Below are positions 1-6,361 of a stretch of DNA of 64,000 nt, piece by piece. Where the stretch lies: the NCBI RefSeq assembly GCF_013363995.1, contig NZ_JABWGO010000009.1, forward strand, positions 124,001-188,000, in the 5' to 3' direction. Position numbers and translations under genes: made by a program. Source of the DNA: Nonomuraea rhodomycinica. GTDB lineage: Bacteria > Actinomycetota > Actinomycetes > Streptosporangiales > Streptosporangiaceae. The notes under the pieces are model-generated. The model did not search any database. It had not been told where the DNA came from and saw only the letters and a program-made list of their open reading frames with translations. The first letter of the stretch is position 1; every line of letters starts with the position of its first letter.

Positions 1-151
1 CGACCCTGCCCAAGCCAGCCACGTGCGGGACACTCTCCTCGGTGCGTTCATCGCGAATATCGCCAAAGTAGGCGATTGGTGCCCGATAGTAGCCACACCA
101 CACATGACCCGGAAGCCCCAGGTTCCCCGGTAGTACCGTTACGCTTCGACG

Positions 152-1150
152 ATGACGGACGTGATCTTCCCTCCCAAGCTGAAGGCGGGCGACGTCGTCC
201 GCGTCGTGGCGCCGGCCAGGTCCCGCGCGATGGTCATGGAGCACGATCACACGGGCGTCATCGCGTCACGGTTCGCCGAGCTCGGCCTCACGCTCACCTA
301 CGGCGGCCATGTCGACGAGCGGGACGCGTTCGACTCCTCCAGCGTCGCCTCGCGGGTCGCCGACCTGCACGAGGCGTTCGCCGACCCGTCGGTGGCGGCG
401 ATCCTGACCGTCATCGGCGGCTACAACTCCAACGAGCTCCTGCCGTACCTGGACTGGGAGCTGATCCGCGCCAACCCGAAGATCCTGTGCGGGTACTCCG
501 ACATCACCGCCCTGCAGAACGCCGTCCTCGCGCGGACCGGGCTGGTCACCTACTCCGGCCCGCACTGGTCCACGTTCGGGATGCGGGACCACTTCGAGCA
601 GACCCTGCGCTGGTTCACGTCGGTCCTGTTCGACACCGATCCGGTCGCGCTGACCCCGGCCGCGCACTGGAGCGACGACCTGTGGTTCCTCGACCAGGAC
701 AAGCGCGAGCAGATCCCCAACGACGGGTGGTGGCCGATGCGGCCCGGCAGCGGCGAGGGCCGCATCGTCGGCGGCAACCTCTGCACGCTGAACCTGCTGC
801 AGGGCACCCCGTACCTGCCGTCGCTCGACGGCGCGCTGCTGATCGTCGAGGACGACTTCGAGTCGCACCCGGCGACGTTCGCCCGCGACCTGACCTCACT
901 GCTGCAGCTCCCCGACGCGGCGAACATCCGGGGGCTGGCGATCGGCCGGTTCCAGAAGGCCAGCCGCATGTCCCGCCCGCTGCTGGAACAGATCATCGCC
1001 AACCAGCCGATCCCGGCCGGCGTCCCCGTCCTGGCCAACATCGACGTCGGCCACACCCACCCCTTGGCCACGTTCCCCGTCGGCGGCCGGGGCAGGCTCG
1101 TCGTCGGCGGCGCCGGGACCGACACCGGTCTGACCCTGCTGCGCCACTGA
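152..1150 (+). CDS. S66 family peptidase (LD-carboxypeptidase / MccF-like)
   Basis: 332 aa, the usual length for peptidase family S66. The nucleophile-elbow motif GYSDITA places the catalytic Ser near residue 116. The acidic LIVEDDFE stretch (about 230) and the GHTHP motif (about 300) supply the expected Glu and His of the Ser-Glu-His triad. Family members cleave L,D-peptide bonds in recycled murein peptides. The MccF branch hydrolyses microcin C-like aminoacyl-nucleotides and gives self-immunity. The GGYNSNELLPYLDW signature looks closer to the MccF branch (inference). No Shine-Dalgarno precedes the ATG. A TACGCT hexamer at 140-145 sits where a leaderless -10 would lie, but no -35 is evident. 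It stands alone upstream of an ECF sigma gene. Confidence 0.88.
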   Translation: MTDVIFPPKLKAGDVVRVVAPARSRAMVMEHDHTGVIASRFAELGLTLTYGGHVDERDAFDSSSVASRVADLHEAFADPSVAAILTVIGGYNSNELLPYLDWELIRANPKILCGYSDITALQNAVLARTGLVTYSGPHWSTFGMRDHFEQTLRWFTSVLFDTDPVALTPAAHWSDDLWFLDQDKREQIPNDGWWPMRPGSGEGRIVGGNLCTLNLLQGTPYLPSLDGALLIVEDDFESHPATFARDLTSLLQLPDAANIRGLAIGRFQKASRMSRPLLEQIIANQPIPAGVPVLANIDVGHTHPLATFPVGGRGRLVVGGAGTDTGLTLLRH

Positions 1151-1276
1151 CCTCGACGGCTTGCGTCCTTCGAGCGGTATCGGCCCGGCGTGAACTCTTC
1201 GGCGGTGCAGCGGTAAGTACAGGCGAATCTGCCCGCCTGCCGCACCTCGGCACCGCGTGAAGGAGCTGACCAGTCC

Positions 1277-1843
1277 ATGGCCAGACCGGCGACAGCCGAG
1301 GCCTCCGACGCCGATCTGATCGGCCGGTCGTTCGAGGAGCCGGAGGCGTTCGCCGCCGTGTTCGACCGGCACGCGCCGGCCCTGCACCGCTACGCGGCCC
1401 GCAGGCTCGGGCCCGACGCGGCCGAGGACGTGGTGTCCGAGACGTTCCTTGCGGCGTTCGAGCACCGGCACCGCTACCAGTCCGGCCAGGCCGACGCCCG
1501 GCCCTGGTTGTACGGCATCGCCTCGAACGTGATCGGCAAACGGCGGCGGCGCGAGGTGGCCCGCTACCGCGCGTACGTGCGCGGCGGTGTGGACCCCGCG
1601 GAGATCGTCGGCGGGCCGGTGGAGGACGGCGTGGGCACGCTCGCGGTCAACAGGCCGCTGGTGGCCGCTCTGGCCGGGTTGCGCACCGGTGACCGGGACG
1701 TGCTGCTGCTGGTGGCGTGGGCGGAGCTGACGTACGAGGAGGTGGCCGAGGCGCTGGACGTCCCGGTCGGGACCGTGCGGTCCCGGCTCAACCGGGCGCG
1801 CAGGAAGGTCCGCCAGGCGCTGGAAGGAGCGAACCATGGATGA
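1277..1843 (+). CDS. ECF-type RNA polymerase sigma factor (sigma-70 family)
   Basis: 188 aa. Region 2 lies at about residues 25-90 (FDRHAPALHRYAARRLG, then AEDVVSETFLAAF, then RPWLYGIASNV). Region 4 lies at about 125-180 and ends in the helix-turn-helix TYEEVAEALDVPVGTVRSRLNRAR. It would direct RNA polymerase to a small regulon. An AAGGAG ribosome site lies about 12 nt before the ATG. The stop overlaps the next start by 8 bp (1836-1843), so the following membrane protein is co-translated and is the natural candidate for its regulator. The pair with a CU044_5270 protein is common in this actinomycete group. No classical zinc-binding anti-sigma is visible. Confidence 0.93.
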   Translation: MARPATAEASDADLIGRSFEEPEAFAAVFDRHAPALHRYAARRLGPDAAEDVVSETFLAAFEHRHRYQSGQADARPWLYGIASNVIGKRRRREVARYRAYVRGGVDPAEIVGGPVEDGVGTLAVNRPLVAALAGLRTGDRDVLLLVAWAELTYEEVAEALDVPVGTVRSRLNRARRKVRQALEGANHG

Positions 1844-2918
1844 GATGGCGGAGCTCGCCCGGCTGTGGGCGGAGGTCCCCGAGGCGACCGAGCGCGACCT
1901 GGCCGGCTCCCGTGCCGTCCTGGCGTCCCGGTTCGACCGTCCCCGCCGCGGGTGGCGTGGGGCGCTCGCGTCCCGGTCGGACCGTCCCCGCCGCGGGTGG
2001 CGTGAGGCGCTGCCGGTGCGGCGGGTCGCGCTCGCCGGGGCGATCGCGGTGACGCTCACCGCCGGCGTCCTCGTCGCCGAGGTGGGTCTGGGCGGCTCCG
2101 GCCCGCACGGCCCCGGATCCCTGATCGGCGCGCCGCCGGCCGACGCCAAGACGCTGCTCTCGCTGGCCGCGCGGGCCGCCACCGACCAGCCCGACATGGT
2201 GCCGGCCCGCGGCGAGTACGTCCACACCAGGCGGCTGGCCCAGCAGAGCCTGTACACCGAGGACGAGGCGGGCAGGACGCAGTACACCAAGGTGCTGGTC
2301 AACGAGGAGCGCTGGGAGGCCGCGGACGTGGGCAAGCCCTGGCTGAGCCGCGAGCAGGCCGTCTCGGCCATCGGTCCGGCGCCCCGGACCTCCTGGGACC
2401 ACGGCACCGAGGACACCGTGTACGAGCCGGCGACCTGCCCCGGCCGGCCCGCGTACGCCCGGCTGGGCGCCTGGCCGACGGACCCCGCGCAGGTGCGCGC
2501 CAAGCTCGTGGCCGAGACGGGCGGCGAGGAACCGCTGCGCGTCTGGTCCGCGCTCCAGGGTCTGGTCGCCGAGTCGGTGGTACGTCCCAGCCTGAGCGCC
2601 GCGCTGTACCAGGTGGCCGCCGGGCTCGACGGCATCGTGCTCGTCCCCGACGCCGTGGACGCCGCCGGCCGCCCCGGCCTCGCCGTCGCCATGGACGAGG
2701 GCGACGGCACCCGGTCGGAGCTCATCTTCGACCGGCACACCTATCGCTACCTGGGCGAGCGCACGGTCAACACCAGGGACAGGAAGGTGAGGCTGCCCAA
2801 CCGCGAGGTCACCGCGCGCAAGGGCGCGGCGAACGGCACGGCCGTGCTCGCCGTCGATCTCGTCCCGGCGCTGCCGGAGGTGTCGCCGGACGCGTCCCGC
2901 ATGGAGATTCCCTGCTGA
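1836..2918 (+). CDS. CU044_5270 family membrane-anchored protein, sigma factor partner
   Basis: 360 aa. A cytoplasmic N-terminus of about 65 residues precedes one membrane segment (VALAGAIAVTLTAGVLVAEV) and a long extracytoplasmic domain. This is the topology of an ECF partner or anti-sigma-like sensor, though the biochemical role of the family is not established. The N-terminus carries an exact-frame duplication. A 45-bp unit at 1923-1967 is repeated at 1968-2012 with few differences and encodes ASRFDRPRRGWRGAL twice. The gene starts inside the sigma factor stop region, which indicates translational coupling. Confidence 0.8.
   Translation: MDEMAELARLWAEVPEATERDLAGSRAVLASRFDRPRRGWRGALASRSDRPRRGWREALPVRRVALAGAIAVTLTAGVLVAEVGLGGSGPHGPGSLIGAPPADAKTLLSLAARAATDQPDMVPARGEYVHTRRLAQQSLYTEDEAGRTQYTKVLVNEERWEAADVGKPWLSREQAVSAIGPAPRTSWDHGTEDTVYEPATCPGRPAYARLGAWPTDPAQVRAKLVAETGGEEPLRVWSALQGLVAESVVRPSLSAALYQVAAGLDGIVLVPDAVDAAGRPGLAVAMDEGDGTRSELIFDRHTYRYLGERTVNTRDRKVRLPNREVTARKGAANGTAVLAVDLVPALPEVSPDASRMEIPC
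1923..2012 (+). repeat. Two-copy 45-bp in-frame tandem repeat
   Basis: The units at 1923-1967 and 1968-2012 differ at only a few bases. They duplicate a basic 15-residue segment in the cytoplasmic N-terminus of the CU044_5270-type protein. The unit length is a multiple of three, so the frame is kept. Confidence 0.9.
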
Positions 2919-2993
2919 GTCTTCCCCCCGATCCGGCCTTTTCGGCCGGAGGTTCTGTTTCGCATGCCCATTTTCGAGAGAAGGAGCACACCC

Positions 2994-3836
2994 ATGTTCA
3001 TCGCAGCGAAGGCCGTCGCGGTCACCCTGCTCGTCGGCTCGTTCGGCGCTTCCACCTCGCCGGAGACGCAGGCCGCGTACGAGAAGAAGGCCGCCGTCGA
3101 GCAGACGCGGGTCGCCTGCATGAAGGAGCAGGGCTTGACCTACCTGGCCCAGCCGGTGACGAAGCGCAAGCGGCAGCCCGGGGAGCGCGAACGGATCACG
3201 GGTGATTACGCGGCGTTGCGTGCGTACCGGGCCAAGTACGGCTTCGGCGTCTGGTCCCCGCTCGTCTTTCCGCGCGACCCGGTGGTCAACCCCGTGTCCG
3301 GGGAGAACCCGAACAACGACACCATGATGGCGATGTCCGCGGAGGAGCTGAAGAAGTGGCGCGCGGCCGACGACCGCTGCTTCGCCAAGGCCGCCGAGCA
3401 GCACCTGGGCAAGACCGTCACCTCCTACGACGGCTACCTCACCCGGCTCGACGCGGCGCTGGACGCGTCGCTCGTCCCGCTGGACGAGGACGGGCAGCTC
3501 ACGCGGCTCGGCCGGCAGTTCGCCAAGTGCCTGGGCGTCGGCCAGGCCAAGCCCTCGGTCCTGGCCGTACTCGGCCGGTCGCAGTACACGAAGCAGGCCG
3601 GCGAGGTCGCCAGGAAGAACTGGAAGGGCGAGCTGCCGAAGGCCCCCGAGGGCCGCACCATCATCCTGAAGCCGCAGCTGAAGCCCGCGGAGGCCAAGCC
3701 GTACCTGGACAAGGAGATCAGGTCGGCCCTGAAGGACCTGGAGTGCGGGAAGTCCTTCTACGCCGCCTACTCGCCCAGGGCGTGGGCGGCCAAGGAGCGC
3801 GTGTACCAGGAGTTCGCCGTGGACTTCGCTCTCTGA
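2994..3836 (+). CDS. Hypothetical secreted protein downstream of the ECF pair
   Basis: 280 aa from the ATG at 2994, chosen because AAGGAG lies 8-13 nt upstream. An upstream ATG at 2964 in the same frame has no such site. The first 22 residues (FIAAKAVAVTLLVGSFGASTS) form a signal peptide. The mature part is charged and holds four scattered Cys (ACMKEQG, DDRCFAK, AKCLGVG, LECGKSF). This suggests two disulfides in an extracellular fold. No known catalytic motif is seen. It begins about 75 bp after the CU044_5270 gene on the same strand and is probably in the same regulon. Function unknown. Confidence 0.75.
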   Translation: MFIAAKAVAVTLLVGSFGASTSPETQAAYEKKAAVEQTRVACMKEQGLTYLAQPVTKRKRQPGERERITGDYAALRAYRAKYGFGVWSPLVFPRDPVVNPVSGENPNNDTMMAMSAEELKKWRAADDRCFAKAAEQHLGKTVTSYDGYLTRLDAALDASLVPLDEDGQLTRLGRQFAKCLGVGQAKPSVLAVLGRSQYTKQAGEVARKNWKGELPKAPEGRTIILKPQLKPAEAKPYLDKEIRSALKDLECGKSFYAAYSPRAWAAKERVYQEFAVDFAL

Positions 3837-3915
3837 GCTTTTAAGGTTGTCCCTTCCTGTCGCGGCCGGATCGCGGAAAAGCTTCCACAGACGGTTCAGA
3901 GATACCGTTGAAGGC

Positions 3916-5118
3916 ATGGACATCAGCGTCAAGGACGCCACTCATGCCGTCGACGCCGCCGCCGTCCTGAGGCTGTTCCCGGCCCGGCCGCGACTGCTCG
4001 CCCTCGGCGAGCCCACCCACGGCGAGGACGCCCTGCTGCGCCTGCGCAACGAGCTGTTCCGGCAGCTCGTCGAGCAGGAGGGCTACCGGACGATCGGGAT
4101 CGAGAGCGACTGCGTGCTGGGCCTGGCCGTGGACGACTACGTCACCTCGGGCACGGGCACCCTCGACGAGGTCATGGAGCGCGGCTTCAGCCACGGGTGG
4201 GGAGCGTCGGCGGCCAACCGGGAGCTCGTGCGCTGGATGCGCGCGTACAACGACGGCCGGGCCCCGGCCGAGCGGCTGCGCTTCGCCGGTTGCGACGGCC
4301 CGCTGGAGATCACCCACGCCGCGAGCCCCCGGCGGCCCCTCACCGCGCTCCACGGCTACCTCGCGGCCCATGTGGACGCCGACCTGCTGCCCTGCACCGC
4401 CGACACCCTCGACGGCCTGCTCGGGGCCGACGACCGGTGGACCGATCCCGCCGCGACGACGGACCCGTCCCGGTCCGTGGGCCGGTCGGCCGAGGCCAGG
4501 GAGCTGCTGCTGCTCGCCGACGATCTCGTGGCGCTGCTCGACGCGGAGACGCCGCGCCTGATCGCCGCGTCCGCACGAGACGGCTGGGACCGGGCCCGCC
4601 TGTACGGCCGCGCCGCCACCGGCCTCCTGCGCTACCACTTCTGGCTGGCCGACACGTCACCGGGACGCATGACAAGGCTGCTGGGCCTGCGCAGCTCGAT
4701 GATCGCCGCCAACCTCCTCGCCGTCGCCGAGCGGGGTCCGGCGCTGGTCCACGCCCACAACCTCCACTTCCAGCGGCACAGGAGCACGATGCGGCTGGGC
4801 GAGCTGCCGGTGGAGTGGTGGAGCGCCGGCGCGATCGTCCGCGCCCATCTGGGCGAGGAGTTCGCGTTCCTGGCCACGGCCCTCGGCACGATGCGGCACC
4901 AGGGAGTGGAGACCCCGCCCCCGGACACCGTCGAGGGGCTCCTGTACGCGCTCCCGCAGGAGCGCTGCGTCGTCGGCACCGGCCGGCTGGCCGCCGCCCT
5001 CGGCGGCGCCGCGCTCGCGGCCCGCACGTCGCCCTGGTTCGGCTACTTCCCGCTGGATCCGGAGCAGCTGACGGGGAGCGACGGGATCGTGTTCGTCAAG
5101 GACGTCCCGCGGAGCTAG
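3916..5118 (+). CDS. Erythromycin esterase family protein
   Basis: 400 aa from the ATG at 3916, preceded by GAAGG. An ORF opening at 3847 lacks a site and adds low-complexity sequence. The N-terminal motif GEPTHGED (residues 31-38) and the following GIESD are the signature of the EreA/EreB/ChaN-like superfamily. Glu32 and His35 match the catalytic E-x-x-H of esterases that open the macrolactone of 14-membered macrolides. An HAHNLHFQRH segment near residue 280 supplies the second conserved His cluster. Chromosomal actinomycete homologues are often uncharacterised, so macrolide hydrolysis is possible but not shown. It overlaps by 23 bp, tail to tail, with the next minus-strand gene. Confidence 0.82.
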   Translation: MDISVKDATHAVDAAAVLRLFPARPRLLALGEPTHGEDALLRLRNELFRQLVEQEGYRTIGIESDCVLGLAVDDYVTSGTGTLDEVMERGFSHGWGASAANRELVRWMRAYNDGRAPAERLRFAGCDGPLEITHAASPRRPLTALHGYLAAHVDADLLPCTADTLDGLLGADDRWTDPAATTDPSRSVGRSAEARELLLLADDLVALLDAETPRLIAASARDGWDRARLYGRAATGLLRYHFWLADTSPGRMTRLLGLRSSMIAANLLAVAERGPALVHAHNLHFQRHRSTMRLGELPVEWWSAGAIVRAHLGEEFAFLATALGTMRHQGVETPPPDTVEGLLYALPQERCVVGTGRLAAALGGAALAARTSPWFGYFPLDPEQLTGSDGIVFVKDVPRS

Positions 5119-5419
5119 GCCGCCTCCCGCGCCTCGGCATCCTGGCGTGGGCCCGCAGCAGCAGCGGCATCAGCAGGTACACCACCGTCGGCACGACGAC
5201 GCCGGTCAGGATCAGCGTGCGCAGGGGCATCGGCAGAGGCGCGATGGCCGGCCCGAGCAGCAGCTGGACCACCATGATCATCGAATAGACCGCCAGCCAG
5301 GTGAGCAGCGCCCGATGGTGCACCGACGGCGGGGCGGGCGCGACGGCGGCGGGCCTCGCCGGCCTCGCGGGGCTGGCGGGGGCGGCGGAGGTGGCATGGG
5401 CGGCTTGGGCGACCGGCAT
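5096..5419 (-). CDS. Small two-helix membrane protein controlled by the adjacent TetR
   Basis: 107 aa. After an Ala/Pro-rich N-terminus of about 35 residues come two membrane helices (LLTWLAVYSMIMVVQLLLG, then LILTGVVVPTVVYLLMPLLL) and a very basic tail. A purine-rich GAGAGGGG precedes the ATG at 5419. It is divergently transcribed from the TetR gene, and the two palindromes at 5467-5527 lie between them, so TetR repression is likely. No family is recognised beyond small actinobacterial membrane proteins. The function could be export or membrane stress. Confidence 0.7.
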   Translation of the reverse strand: MPVAQAAHATSAAPASPARPARPAAVAPAPPSVHHRALLTWLAVYSMIMVVQLLLGPAIAPLPMPLRTLILTGVVVPTVVYLLMPLLLRAHARMPRRGRRPSSAGRP

Positions 5420-5466
5420 GGCGATCCCCTCTCTGGGACGGGTGAGGGCTCTGGGCGAGCCCCGAA

Positions 5467-5527
5467 TCCAACTCGATGGTTGGAGTTTGCCACACCCGCG
5501 CCGAAAACTCCAACCGCCCAGTTGGAG
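5467..5527. promoter_or_regulatory. Double palindromic operator between membrane protein and TetR
   Basis: Two palindromes share the half-site and spacer length: TCCAAC-N6-GTTGGA at 5467-5484 and CTCCAAC-N6-GTTGGAG at 5508-5527. Their centres are 42 bp apart, about four helical turns, so dimers on both sites would face the same side of the DNA. GAGTTT (5484-5488) and AAACTC (5505-5510) extend the symmetry between the sites. The location 20 bp upstream of the TetR ATG and about 50 bp from the divergent gene fits autoregulation. Confidence 0.85.
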
Positions 5528-5546
5528 AATGTCGTATGCTGAGGTC

Positions 5547-6131
5547 ATGGCATGGGACACCGCCCGAACCAGGCAACTCCTCCTCGACGCCGCCGTCGAG
5601 GAGTTCGCCGAGCACGGCCCGCAGGGCGCCCGCGTCGACCGGGTCGCGGCCAAGGCCGGGGTGAACAAGGAGCGCATCTACCAGTACTTCGGCAACAAGG
5701 ACCAGCTCTTCGGCGCCGTGCTCACCCAGGAGCTCGAACGGCTGGCCGCCGCCGTCCCCCTGGACGCCGCGCAGGCCGCCGACCTCGGCGGGTACGCCGG
5801 GCGGGTCTTCGACTACCACAGCTCCCACCCGCACCTGGTGCGGCTGCTGCACTGGGAGGGCCTGCACGCCGGCGACGCCGAGGTCCCCGCCGAGGCGGCC
5901 AGGACCGCCCACTACGCCGGCAAGGTCGCCGCGCTGGCCGCCGCCCAGGAGGAGGGCTCCCTCACCGGCGCGCTGCCGCCGGCCGACCTCGTGTACGCGG
6001 TGATCGCCCTGGCCGGCTGGTGGTTCTCCACCCCGCAACTCGCCCGCATGATCCGGGCCGGCGTCCCGGACGACAGCCCCGCCGCCCGGCGCGAAGCGCT
6101 GATCCGCCTCGTCCGCGCCCTCGTCGCCTGA
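5547..6131 (+). CDS. TetR/AcrR family transcriptional regulator
   Basis: 194 aa from the ATG at 5547. The N-terminal TetR DNA-binding domain is clear: RQLLLDAAVEEFAEHGPQGA, then the helix-turn-helix with VAAKAGVNKERIYQYFGNKDQLF. The C-terminal domain (about 75-194) is helical with a YHSSHPHLVRLLHWEGL segment typical of the TetR_C family that binds small hydrophobic ligands. It is predicted to repress itself and the divergent small membrane protein through the double palindrome upstream. The ligand is unknown. Confidence 0.92.
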   Translation: MAWDTARTRQLLLDAAVEEFAEHGPQGARVDRVAAKAGVNKERIYQYFGNKDQLFGAVLTQELERLAAAVPLDAAQAADLGGYAGRVFDYHSSHPHLVRLLHWEGLHAGDAEVPAEAARTAHYAGKVAALAAAQEEGSLTGALPPADLVYAVIALAGWWFSTPQLARMIRAGVPDDSPAARREALIRLVRALVA

Positions 6132-6240
6132 CTCCTCGGTCCCGCGCCTGCCCGGGCCCGCGCGAGCAGGGACGTGGCGCAGGGCAGGAGGATCACCCAC
6201 CCGTTGCCACCGCCACCGCCCTTCCTCCGTGGCGGCTCGG

Positions 6241-6272
6241 CAGGAACCCCTTCCGCTCCGGGAGGGTTCCTG
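6241..6272. terminator. Bidirectional hairpin between TetR and the lanthipeptide synthetase
   Basis: CAGGAACCC (6241-6249) pairs perfectly with GGGTTCCTG (6264-6272) around a 14-nt loop. It lies between the converging ends of the TetR gene (6131) and the synthetase gene (6362), as expected for a shared terminator. There is no T-tract, which is common in high-GC actinomycetes. Confidence 0.65.
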
Positions 6273-6361
6273 AGCCGCGCGGCCACGTCGACGAACGGCG
6301 GACGGAGCCTCCGAGGAGCTGGGAAATCGCTCTCCGGCGCAGGAAAGTCTCACCGGGAGGC

